NCBI GenBank assembly: GCA_016929495.1
Contig: JAFGIS010000506.1
Coordinates: 1 to 35,818, forward strand
Reading direction: 5' to 3'
DNA: 35,818 nucleotides
Source: Polyangiaceae bacterium
GTDB lineage: Bacteria; Myxococcota_A; Polyangia; Polyangiales; Polyangiaceae
Below are positions 1-8,060 of this stretch, piece after piece. The number at the start of each line of letters is the position of its first letter. Within the stretch, counting starts at the first letter, position 1. Both the position numbers and the translations under genes were made by a program. A model generated the notes under the pieces. That model was not told the origin of the DNA. It worked only from the letters and a program-made list of their open reading frames with translations, and searched no databases.

Positions 1-1314
1 CACGCGCACGTGGCCGCGACTTCCGTCATGCGCGGCATCGGTCTGATCTGAAGTCTCAATCCGCAGCCACGCGCACGTGGCCGCGACCCGCAGGGAGTGA
101 GCTCCGCGCTCTCGATCGATGTCTCAATCCGCAGCCACGCGCACGTGGCCGCGACAATGTAAGGAGATAAAGATGTCTGCAGCTACGGAACGTCTCAATC
201 CGCAGCCACGCGCACGTGGCCGCGACGGTCACTTTGGGCGGCGGATTCACGACCTACAGTCTCAATCCGCAGCCACGCGCACGTGGCCGCGACCGCGGAA
301 GGCCTCGAGTACGCAGAAGGAGCAGAGGTCTCAATCCGCAGCCACGCGCACGTGGCCGCGACGCTGATACCGCGACAGAAAAATAAACAAAGGAGTCTCA
401 ATCCGCAGCCACGCGCACGTGGCCGCGACTGGCTCGCCCACGATTGGCGGCTCGCCGCAGAGAGTCTCAATCCGCAGCCACGCGCACGTGGCCGCGACCG
501 TTGGAACCAGTACCTTGCTCACCGGTCACGGTCTCAATCCGCAGCCACGCGCACGTGGCCGCGACACAGAAGAAGGGTCATACCCAATGCGCAAGAGTCT
601 CAATCCGCAGCCACGCGCACGTGGCCGCGACGAACGCAACGTACAGCGGCCGAAGCCGGTGCAGTCTCAATCCGCAGCCACGCGCACGTGGCCGCGACAT
701 GAAACACACATCAGCTATCCGCGCAATTCTGTCTCAATCCGCAGCCACGCGCACGTGGCCGCGACGCGCAGAAACCATTGCCTCTAACCACTGGCGCGTA
801 GTCTCAATCCGCAGCCACGCGCACGTGGCCGCGACATCTGCGGAGACGGCTCCGCCGGTGGCGCACACAGGTCTCAATCCGCAGCCACGCGCACGTGGCC
901 GCGACCTGGAAAGTCCGGCGAGCATCAGATTGATCGCACGGTCTCAATCCGCAGCCACGCGCACGTGGCCGCGACTTTGAAAACCTGACAGGTCTAAAAA
1001 CAGGAAAGAAGTCTCAATCCGCAGCCACGCGCACGTGGCCGCGACACGCGCAACTCGCATACCAAGAAGGCCTCGGACGCGTCTCAATCCGCAGCCACGC
1101 GCACGTGGCCGCGACATATACGAGCAGCAGTGGCGGACCGTGCACGCGTCTCAATCCGCAGCCACGCGCACGTGGCCGCGACGGAAAAAGATGCCTACAG
1201 CTACGGAACCCAGAGTCTCAATCCGCAGCCACGCGCACGTGGCCGCGACAATGTCACCGGGGCCCACAAGATTAGACCCGTCTCAATCCGCAGCCACGCG
1301 CACGTGGCCGCGAC
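1..1314 (-). CRISPR. CRISPR array, 19 full 35-bp repeats plus one cut repeat, 19 spacers
   Basis: Identical 35-bp repeats lie at 53-87, 121-155, 192-226, 259-293, 328-362, 395-429, 464-498, 531-565, 597-631, 664-698, 731-765, 801-835, 871-905, 941-975, 1011-1045, 1081-1115, 1148-1182, 1215-1249 and 1280-1314. The last 20 bases of another occupy 1-20, so the array continues left of the window. Spacers are 30-36 nt and all differ. On the plus strand the repeat begins GTCTCAATCC and ends GTGGCCGCGAC; on the minus strand it therefore ends ATTGAGAC, like the 3' ends (ATTGAAAC) of many type I/III repeats. Read that way it folds into a 10-bp stem (CGCGGCCACG with CGTGGCTGCG, one G-U pair) with a TGCG loop, leaving an 8-nt 5' handle after Cas6-type cleavage. 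This and the cas gene direction indicate minus-strand transcription from the 1315-1699 side. I saw no repeat variants, so the array shows no decayed end inside the window. Confidence 0.99.
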
Positions 1315-1699
1315 TGTAGCCATGTAACCCCGCGGCCCTCAAGCGTTTTTCCCCGCGCTTTGGTGAGTCCCTTGCCGACTCGCCAACCGGCGTGCGCATT
1401 CTGCCCCCGACCTCTCGACCGACAGCAACAGCCGCCCGATTTTCAAGGAGCAACCACCCGTTGGTGAGTCCCAGACCACCACCCTACCTGCCCCGACGCC
1501 CCTTGAACAGGCAAGTCCCAGCATCTCCTGCAGCGCGAGCCCGCCCATCCTCCCAGTCAGCACACCACTCACCAATCCCGACGCTCCGGGCCGGCTCCCC
1601 ACAAGAAACGTGCCTGCCGTTCGGCGACAACAGCCCCCTTAGCCTGGCCACCGGCCGGGGCCGGCTCGTTCGAGGGAGAAGCCGGCGAGTGGTTTCGAG
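1315..1699 (-). promoter_or_regulatory. Probable CRISPR leader between cas2 and the array
   Basis: This 385-bp stretch lies between the cas2 stop and the first repeat and has no convincing gene. Its position, the array orientation deduced from the repeat, and the cas genes pointing towards it make it the likely leader, holding the array promoter and the integration-guiding sequence. The 12-mer TTGGTGAGTCCC occurs twice in direct orientation (1360-1371 and 1461-1472), and an inverted copy of its core TTGGTGAGT lies at 1567-1575. I cannot pick out a confident -35/-10 pair. It is not AT-rich as many leaders are, which fits the GC-rich genome. Confidence 0.65.
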
Positions 1700-2074
1700 C
1701 TAGAAAATGATCGCCGGACTCAGACCCGCGAGCTCCCCGTCTCCCCAGAGCCGAGCCTGATCCCGGCACCGCGAACACACCGGATACATCCGCACACGGT
1801 CCTCGGGCACCAGCTCCAACGCCAGCGCTCGCTCCAGAGCGCGTGCTCCTGCGCGGCTCGTCGGAACCTCGAATGCCCCCGGTCCCACCTCGAAGCCGAA
1901 CGAAGCGATGATCCGCCGCACCCGTGCCCTGCGCCGCGCGTCGTGCACGTCGAACACCACGACGTACAGCGTGGTGCGCTCCCTGCGCGGCTCCTGCTCG
2001 GCCTGTGTGAACCGCTCTTCCGGTGCAGACACCCCGGACGCCGGCGTTCTGGTCGCGGTCTTCTCCATGAGCAT
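1700..2074 (-). CDS. cas2: CRISPR-associated endoribonuclease-fold protein Cas2
   Basis: Cas2 is the non-catalytic structural partner of Cas1 in the spacer integration complex. The match is the ferredoxin-fold start TLYVVVFDVHDARRRARVRR (first strand with its Asp, then the Arg-rich helix), followed by ASFGFEVGPGAFEVPTSR and a C-terminal segment RVRMYPVC. The core of about 90 aa is normal; about 34 residues rich in Thr, Glu and Arg precede it. The ATG at 2074 shares its first base with the TGA of the upstream Cas6-RT-Cas1 gene (TGATG), which implies translational coupling; a GTG two codons earlier (2080) is an alternative start. It is the last gene before the leader and array. A CxxC pair (PVCSRCRD) near the end is a small peculiarity. 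Confidence 0.93.
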   Translation of the reverse strand: MLMEKTATRTPASGVSAPEERFTQAEQEPRRERTTLYVVVFDVHDARRRARVRRIIASFGFEVGPGAFEVPTSRAGARALERALALELVPEDRVRMYPVCSRCRDQARLWGDGELAGLSPAIIF

Positions 2075-4956
2075 CACCACTTCAGCCGGAACGGACTCAT
2101 CTCCTGCCGCTCACCCCGAACCACCTCCGCGAAACGTCCCGCCTGCGCTGCAATGTGCCCGCGGTAGCTCCGCGTGGCCCCGCTCGACTTCACCCGCGCC
2201 TCGAGCCTGCGCTCCCACTCGCCGAGCACCAGCTTCAATCCTGCGGGCTTGAGCCGCGTCACGGGCTCGGGCTTCTCCTGCCGCACGAAATCCGCCCTCG
2301 TCAGCCGCCTCCTGTGGAACAGATCGAGCACCAGACGATCACACAAGAACCGAAAAGGCTCCTGAAGATCGGCGGCCAGAGCGGCAAACCGGTCCTGACT
2401 CTCGTGCAGCACTCCGAGATACGGATCCAGCCCCTCCGCGATACAGGCGAGCCAGCATCGGTGAAAGAGCTGCGTGTAGACCAGGTTGAGCAACGCATTG
2501 ACCGGATCCTGCGCCCCGCGCCCCGAACGACGGGTGAACCCGAGCTCGGGCGGCAACCACTCGGACCATGCCGCGAAGTATGCGTGCGCGGCCGCGCCTT
2601 CCAGACCGCGCACGCGTTCGACGCGCTCGGCTCGCGTGGCCTGCCCGGCCAAGAGCTCCAGTCGTTCCCGCAGCGCGCCCGTGTCTCCGGGCTGGTGGCG
2701 CGCGACCAGCCTCTGATTGTGGATCTTCGCTTCCACCAGCGCTCGGGCGACCCGCAGCCGCGCCTCGTGGTCGTCGCTCCAGCGCCAGTGGTCTCGCGTC
2801 GTCGGCGACGGCGTGCGCACGCGGTCCGGCAGCACCACGCCGAGCGGCTTGCCCGCGCGCGTGTACATCGACACGGGCACCCTGTGGCGCATCGCCTGTT
2901 GGAACAGGGACGAACCAACAGGCCGCTGTCCCAGCACCGCGATCTCCGACAGCGTGCTCCAGGCGACCTCGTCGAGCAGCGTCTCGCCCCCGTAGACTCG
3001 CAGACCGCGACGGCTTCCGGTGAGCCGCAGCCCCGGCTCCACCACGTACACGCTCCGGCGCGCCGGCGAGCTCGGAGCCAGCGCCGCCTGGAAGCGTGGC
3101 GCCTCGGGCTCCTCGGCTTCGGCTGGTTGACCGAGCCAATCGGAAAGCCAACCGCGTGCTGCCGTCGGATCGAGCGCGCGTGCGTCCGCGAGCTCATCGG
3201 GGCTCGCGACGACGCGCACTTCACTCGACGGCTTCTGCTTCTGAATCGAGATGGATCGGGCGAATACGTATCCGAGGAAGTCGAATCCGTGATCGAAGCT
3301 CGTGACCGCCGTCTTCTCCCCGGCGAGCTCCAGCCTCAAGCGCTCGAGCTCCCGCTCGACGACCTCTCTCGCACGCCGCGCGTCGTCGGCGCTCTTGCAC
3401 AGCACGACGAAGTCGTCCGCGTAGCGCACGAGGCGAAAGCCCTCCCTCTCGATGGCCTCATCGAAGCAGTCGAGGTACAGGTTCGCGAGCAGCGGAGAGA
3501 TCACCGCCCCCTGGGGCAGCCCCTGCTGGCGTTCGATGAGCCTGCCGCCGAACTCGACCGGCGCTTGTACCCAGCGCATGAGCAAGTCGACGGCAGGATC
3601 CCGGCCGAGGTAGGCGCTGAGCCGCTGGCGCAGAAGGCCCCAGTCCACGCGATCGAAGAACGAGCGCACATCGGCATCGAGGACATGCACGTAGCCTTCA
3701 TCGTGGGCCTGTCGCACGCGCTGCTCGGCGTTGCGTCGCGACAGGCCCCGGCGATAGGCAAAGCTCGTTTCCTCGAACAGCTCGTCGAAGGCAGGCGCAA
3801 GCTCCTCCACGGCCGCGCGCTGCAGGAAGCGATCCTCGAGCGTGGGGATGGCCAGGGGACGCACCGCGCCGTTCTTGCGCTCGAGCAGCAGGCCGCGGAG
3901 CGCGTTCGGTCGGTGCTCGCCGAGCGCGACGGCATCGCGCAAGAACGGCAGGCGGTAGGTCAGTGCCTCCAGAAACTCGCCTTTCTCGACCTCGTCGACG
4001 CCGGGACAGCTGCCGGCGCCAGCGAGCGCCACGCGAGCGCGCGCGAGGATCTCGTCCCGGGCCATGCGTTCGCACAAGGTCGCGGCAGCCGGCGGGGGCC
4101 AGCGCGGGTGGATCGGAGCACCCTGGACATGGAACCGTCCCTGTCCCATGGCCGTGGACTTCCCAGCCCCGTACAGCCCACCCAAGAGCAGTCGGATGGC
4201 CCAAGGCTCTCCGATGGGTTGCTCGAAGTCGACGGCGACGTGTCCGACGGCTCCGGGCAAGATCTTGCCAACGGTCTCGTGACGCGGTCCAGCGCCGCGA
4301 TAGTACGTTTCGCCTCGCACGAGGCGATTGGCTCGCAGGGACACGGCCGGGACCGCGGCTGCGGGCGCGAACGCGGGCCAGCCGTTTGCGGCGGCCCGCG
4401 CCACGCGCTCGAGCAGCACGCTCGGGTCGCACACGTCGCCGTCGAAGAAGGTGTCGCGCTGCTGGACCGGACGCCTGAGCACGAGCAGGGGCGAGTCGAA
4501 GCAGAGCGTCGCAGTGAGCGCTTGCGCGAGCGGCCCCGCGGCTTGCTCGACCATGGCGACGGTCAACGGTTCGGCCTCGCCGCGTCGGGTGATGTCGGCT
4601 CCGGACACGAGGTCCGTGACTTGCACGAGCCGCGTTCGTGCGCCGAGCGGGACGCCCTCGAGACGAGGAGCGCCGCAGCGGCGGGCGAGTCGTTCGATCA
4701 GGTCGCGAACCGTAAGCGCCGCGTCGGGGAGCAGCGCGATGCCCAGGTGGTAGCCGTCTCCTGGCACGTAGTGGATCCGCGCGCTCTCGACAGCGTGCAA
4801 CCTGACGCCGCGCGGTAGGGCGTCATCGGGACTCGTTTCGAGCCGCGCGTGCAGGAATGCGTACACCGTCGGAGCGTGGAAGAAACGAAAGGCGGCGCCG
4901 CGCCCCAGTGCGAAGTGCAAGAGCAGCAGACGGGCGACAGGATCCGTGCCAGCCAC
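2074..4956 (-). CDS. Cas6-reverse transcriptase-Cas1 fusion protein
   Basis: A 960-aa three-domain protein. Residues 1-290 are Cas6-like, with the glycine-rich loop LLGGLYGAGKSTAMGQGRF near 257-275 (crRNA processing). Residues 320-565 are a group II intron-like reverse transcriptase: DADVRSFFD (427-435), QQGLPQGAVISPLLANLYLD (477-496), catalytic YADD (512-515), GEKT and FLGY; the two motif-C aspartates are intact. Residues 635-960 are the Cas1 integrase, with the expected metal ligands E786 (LEGAAAHAYF), H851 (GVLHESQD) and D863 (ADLQEPFRF). Such fusions are known in type III systems, and related RT-Cas1 enzymes acquire spacers from RNA by target-primed reverse transcription. The start is GTG at 4956, seven bases after the stop of the upstream membrane protein gene; the stop overlaps the cas2 start. 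All catalytic motifs look intact, so the module is probably active. Effector genes are not in the window. Confidence 0.97.
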   Translation of the reverse strand: MAGTDPVARLLLLHFALGRGAAFRFFHAPTVYAFLHARLETSPDDALPRGVRLHAVESARIHYVPGDGYHLGIALLPDAALTVRDLIERLARRCGAPRLEGVPLGARTRLVQVTDLVSGADITRRGEAEPLTVAMVEQAAGPLAQALTATLCFDSPLLVLRRPVQQRDTFFDGDVCDPSVLLERVARAAANGWPAFAPAAAVPAVSLRANRLVRGETYYRGAGPRHETVGKILPGAVGHVAVDFEQPIGEPWAIRLLLGGLYGAGKSTAMGQGRFHVQGAPIHPRWPPPAAATLCERMARDEILARARVALAGAGSCPGVDEVEKGEFLEALTYRLPFLRDAVALGEHRPNALRGLLLERKNGAVRPLAIPTLEDRFLQRAAVEELAPAFDELFEETSFAYRRGLSRRNAEQRVRQAHDEGYVHVLDADVRSFFDRVDWGLLRQRLSAYLGRDPAVDLLMRWVQAPVEFGGRLIERQQGLPQGAVISPLLANLYLDCFDEAIEREGFRLVRYADDFVVLCKSADDARRAREVVERELERLRLELAGEKTAVTSFDHGFDFLGYVFARSISIQKQKPSSEVRVVASPDELADARALDPTAARGWLSDWLGQPAEAEEPEAPRFQAALAPSSPARRSVYVVEPGLRLTGSRRGLRVYGGETLLDEVAWSTLSEIAVLGQRPVGSSLFQQAMRHRVPVSMYTRAGKPLGVVLPDRVRTPSPTTRDHWRWSDDHEARLRVARALVEAKIHNQRLVARHQPGDTGALRERLELLAGQATRAERVERVRGLEGAAAHAYFAAWSEWLPPELGFTRRSGRGAQDPVNALLNLVYTQLFHRCWLACIAEGLDPYLGVLHESQDRFAALAADLQEPFRFLCDRLVLDLFHRRRLTRADFVRQEKPEPVTRLKPAGLKLVLGEWERRLEARVKSSGATRSYRGHIAAQAGRFAEVVRGERQEMSPFRLKW

Positions 4957-4970
4957 GGGGCATCACCCCG
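4956..4970 (-). promoter_or_regulatory. Small hairpin spanning stop-start junction of the cas operon
   Basis: On the minus strand the membrane-protein gene ends and the Cas6-RT-Cas1 gene starts inside CGGGG-TGATG-CCCCG. The stem is 5 bp, the TGA stop sits in the loop, and the first G of the GTG start closes the stem. A ribosome finishing the upstream gene would open it, so it could enforce coupled translation. It is short and could be chance in GC-rich DNA. Confidence 0.4.
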
Positions 4971-5577
4971 CAGACGGATGGGCTACGTCGCGGCCGAAGT
5001 CGTTGGAAGGACTCCAGAGCAAGGGCAAGCGGGTGCCGCTCAACGTTACCGGTACCGTCCTGAGCTCGAAGCGCACCAGCCGGTGCTGCACCCAGCGTCC
5101 TTGCCACCGTTCTGGCCTGGCCGGCTCGGCGTCAGGTATGGGATAGAACTCGAGCTCGGCGTTGTTGCTCATCTGTCTGCCGAGCTGCTGCGCCCAGGCC
5201 CGCGGCGCGTCGTCGAGCAGAGGCGCTCGTTCGCATCGCATGATGACGCCGTCCTGCTTGGTCCAGAACTCGACCGTGATCTGCCGGGGCAGGGAGCGCT
5301 CCCAGTCCTGGCGCGCCTCACTGAGCCACACCATCAGCGCGGCGGCAAGCGTCGCAAGCGCCAGCACGGGGTCCACTCTTGCCCAAGTCGTCCCGAATCC
5401 CGGCGAGGACCAGCTGGCTCTGCCAGCGACCGAGAGCGCGGCTACTACGGTCAAGATGAGCAGGAGCTGCCGCCGCGCTGCGAATCCCAAGACGGCCGGA
5501 GTCGTCCGTGTCCACCCCAACGGTGCTGCTGAGCCGCGCGTCGTCCACCCGGCCGCGCTCGTTCGTTCCGTCGTCAT
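4963..5577 (-). CDS. Two-helix membrane protein in the cas operon, unrecognised
   Basis: A 204-aa protein directly upstream of the Cas6-RT-Cas1 gene, same strand, with a 6-base gap, so almost certainly co-transcribed. Residues 1-35 are Thr/Arg/Ala-rich. There are two likely transmembrane helices, about 37-52 (QLLLILTVVAALSVAG) and 69-86 (DPVLALATLAAALMVWLS), then a soluble domain of about 110 aa with alternating hydrophobic strands (ITVEFWTKQDG, AELEFYPIPD, WVQHRLVRFELRTVPVTL) and an Arg/Trp-rich patch. With a short loop between the helices, both ends probably lie on the same side. I do not recognise the family. The ATG at 5577 was chosen because longer reading from 5874 would run through the divergent GH74 gene start; the Shine-Dalgarno is weak. 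Operon position suggests a role in adaptation or a membrane-linked accessory of a type III system; this is inference. Confidence 0.8.
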   Translation of the reverse strand: MTTERTSAAGWTTRGSAAPLGWTRTTPAVLGFAARRQLLLILTVVAALSVAGRASWSSPGFGTTWARVDPVLALATLAAALMVWLSEARQDWERSLPRQITVEFWTKQDGVIMRCERAPLLDDAPRAWAQQLGRQMSNNAELEFYPIPDAEPARPERWQGRWVQHRLVRFELRTVPVTLSGTRLPLLWSPSNDFGRDVAHPSAG

Positions 5578-5721
5578 GGCCGGAGCGTCTTTCAGCTGCA
5601 CTTGAACGTCAAGGGCACGCGCCAAGCAGCCGCCCGCCGAGCGCCGCCCGGCCGGGTCCGCCCGAGCCGAGCAGCCCGTCGAGCGAGAGACCGGCCGCTC
5701 CCGCCGTTCGCCGTCGAGGGC

Positions 5722-5727
5722 TATAGT
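5722..5727 (+). promoter_or_regulatory. Possible -10 element for the first GH74 gene
   Basis: TATAGT stands out in GC-rich DNA 35 bases before the first GH74 start codon, in the divergent region (5578-5762) between the cas operon and that gene. No good -35 match is visible at 17 bp, so this is a weak call. The rest of the 185-bp gap shows nothing else. Confidence 0.25.
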
Positions 5728-5762
5728 GCCCACGGTTCGCCGAGCGCACCTCGAATTCACAA

Positions 5763-8060
5763 ATGGGCATCCCGATGACCAGATCCGGCAGACTAGCCTT
5801 TCTTCTGCTCCTGGTGCTGGTTCTTCTCGGCGGTTCTGCCGACGCAGCTCCCCGGGCAACGCCGCCCTCGGCACCGTACGTCTGGAAGAGCGTACAGATG
5901 GTCGGCGGAGGATTCGTCGACGGCATCATCTTCCACCCGACGGCCAAAGACGTTCGCTACGCACGCACCGACATTGGGGGCGCGTATCGCTACCATGCCG
6001 GGACGCGGCGCTGGCAGCCGCTGCTCGACTGGGTTCCGTACAAGGACATGAATCTCATGGGAGTCGAGAGCATCGCCGTCGATCCCTCCGATCCCAATCG
6101 CGTCTACCTCGCCTGTGGCACGTACACCAACCCTCGGACACCCAACGGCGCGATCCTTCGTTCCCGCGATCGCGGCAAGACGTTCCAGCGCACGGATGTA
6201 CCGTTCAAGTTCGGCGGCAACGAGACCGGACGAGGCAACGGCGAGCGTTTGGCGGTCGATCCCAACAACGGCAAGGTGCTCTTTCTGGGTACGCGCACCA
6301 GCGGCCTCTGGCAGAGCACGGACGCGGGCGCCACCTGGAAGCGCGTGAAGAGCTTCCCCGACATCACCGAAGCCCCGGATCCTGCGCCCGATCCCAATCC
6401 GTGGATCGCCGCCTCGAAGCGTGGCGCCGGACTCGTGTTCGTCGTGTTCGATCCGCGTAGCGGCCGGCGCGGTGGGCGGAGCCTGGTCCTCTACGCCGGC
6501 GCGTCCTTGATGGGCCGAGCGAACCTGTTTCGCAGCCGCGACGGCGGGCTCACGTGGACGGCCGTGGCCGGACAGCCCACGCAGTACCGTCCTCACCGCG
6601 CCGTGCTCGCCTCGGACGGAAACCTGTACATCGCGTACGGCACGGTTCCCGGCCCCTGGCGAATGACCGACGGCGCTGTCTGGAAGCTCGATACGAAGAG
6701 CGGCACGTGGACGGACGTCACGCCCGACAAACCGGAGCCGGGCGACAAGGGATTCGGCTACGTCGGGATCTCCGTGGATGCGCACAATCCGCGGGTCCTG
6801 CTGGCCAGCAGCTTCGACCGCTGCAGCAGCGGCCGAGGCAACGACGACCTCTTTCGCAGCACCGACGGCGGCCGGACGTGGAGAGCCGTGTTCGGCACAG
6901 GTGGCACGTTCGACGTCACCCTGGCACCCTACGTGCAGGCCACGCCGATCCACTGGATGTTCGATGTCCAGATCGACCCCAGCAACCCGGATCACGCGGT
7001 TTTCACGACAGGCTATGGAGGATGGGAGACCTTCAACCTCAAGGCGATGGATTCGGGTAAGCCAACGGTGTGGAGCGTCATGAGCTCCGGCATCGAAGAA
7101 ACGGTAGCGCTCGATCTGCTGAGCCCACCCAAAGGCGCGCCGCTGGTTTCGGCGATCGGCGACTACGGCGGGTTCGTGCACTGGGATCTGGACAAGCCGG
7201 CAGCGCAGGGGAGCTTCCATCCACCCTACTTCGGCAACACGACGGGCGTCGCGTGCGCGGAGAACAAGCCCGAGGTGATCGTTCGCGTGGGACGCGCTTC
7301 GGCTCACCATTCCGGTGCGAACATCGGCTACTCTCTCGATGGCGGCAGGACCTGGAAGCCCCCGGTGACCATGCCGAAGCCGGACAGCAGGCTCGGGCAC
7401 ATCGCCGTCTCCTCCGACGGTACGACGTGGGTGTGGGTGCCCGAGCAGAGCTCAGCGTTCTTCACGCGCGATCGCGGCAGGACCTGGACGGCATCGAAAG
7501 GGCTTCCCGCGGACGCGCGCGTCATCGCGGACAAGGTCAATCCGCACAAGTTCTATGCGCTGGCGCTGTTTGCCGGGAAGTTGTTCGTCAGCCGCGACGA
7601 CGCGAAGAGCTTCGCCCCTCAGCCGCTGCGCTTGCCCGATGGTCTGCCGCCCCAGGGCGGCGACCGTGGCGACGGCCGTGGCGGCCAAGACCGGATCTAC
7701 GCGACGCCGGGCAGGGAAGGGGAGCTCTGGCTCGCGGCTCTCCAGGGACTCTACCGTTCGCCCGATTCGGGCAAGAGCTTCTCGCGCCTGCCGCACGTGC
7801 AGGAGATCCACGCGTTTGGTTTCGGCAAGTCCGCTCCGGGCGCCAGCTACCCGGCGCTGTACCTCGTCGGGACCGTCGACTCTGTTCGCGGCATCTTTCG
7901 TTCCGATGACAGGGCGACCACTTGGGTGCGGATCAACGACGATCAGCACCAGTGGGGACTGGTGCTGCACGTTACGGGCGATCCCAAGAAGTACGGTCGG
8001 GTCTACGTCGGCACCCACGGTCGTGGGGTGTTGTATGGGGATCCGGTCGCGGCCAAGTAG
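5763..8060 (+). CDS. Secreted GH74 xyloglucanase-like glycoside hydrolase
   Basis: A 765-aa exported protein. Residues 5-29 form a signal peptide (MTRSGR, then LAFLLLLVLVLL, then ADA before APRA), so an internal ATG at 5775 may be the true start. The mature part is a seven-bladed double propeller of GH74: it opens with VGGGFVDGIIFHP and YARTDIGGAYR, holding the first catalytic Asp (D70), and has IGDYGGFVHWDLD with the second (D467), at spacing typical of GH74 endo-xyloglucanases. Many BNR-type Asp-box repeats are visible (SRDRGKTFQ, STDAGATWK, SRDGGLTWT, STDGGRTWR, TRDRGRTWT). Expected action is endo-hydrolysis of xyloglucan or other beta-1,4-glucans outside the cell. No carbohydrate-binding module follows the propellers. 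It is divergent from the cas operon. The paralogue at 15940-18228 keeps the same motifs. Confidence 0.9.
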   Translation: MGIPMTRSGRLAFLLLLVLVLLGGSADAAPRATPPSAPYVWKSVQMVGGGFVDGIIFHPTAKDVRYARTDIGGAYRYHAGTRRWQPLLDWVPYKDMNLMGVESIAVDPSDPNRVYLACGTYTNPRTPNGAILRSRDRGKTFQRTDVPFKFGGNETGRGNGERLAVDPNNGKVLFLGTRTSGLWQSTDAGATWKRVKSFPDITEAPDPAPDPNPWIAASKRGAGLVFVVFDPRSGRRGGRSLVLYAGASLMGRANLFRSRDGGLTWTAVAGQPTQYRPHRAVLASDGNLYIAYGTVPGPWRMTDGAVWKLDTKSGTWTDVTPDKPEPGDKGFGYVGISVDAHNPRVLLASSFDRCSSGRGNDDLFRSTDGGRTWRAVFGTGGTFDVTLAPYVQATPIHWMFDVQIDPSNPDHAVFTTGYGGWETFNLKAMDSGKPTVWSVMSSGIEETVALDLLSPPKGAPLVSAIGDYGGFVHWDLDKPAAQGSFHPPYFGNTTGVACAENKPEVIVRVGRASAHHSGANIGYSLDGGRTWKPPVTMPKPDSRLGHIAVSSDGTTWVWVPEQSSAFFTRDRGRTWTASKGLPADARVIADKVNPHKFYALALFAGKLFVSRDDAKSFAPQPLRLPDGLPPQGGDRGDGRGGQDRIYATPGREGELWLAALQGLYRSPDSGKSFSRLPHVQEIHAFGFGKSAPGASYPALYLVGTVDSVRGIFRSDDRATTWVRINDDQHQWGLVLHVTGDPKKYGRVYVGTHGRGVLYGDPVAAK

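Noticed and set aside
56-1327. Open reading frames through the repeat array on both strands
   Set aside because: They are products of the stop-free repeat read in different frames; the peptides are just the translated repeat with spacer residues.
2155-4818. Long plus-strand open frame opposite the Cas6-RT-Cas1 gene
   Set aside because: A frame shadow of GC-rich coding DNA: Arg/Gly/Ala-rich with no motifs, while the opposite strand has all RT and Cas1 motifs.
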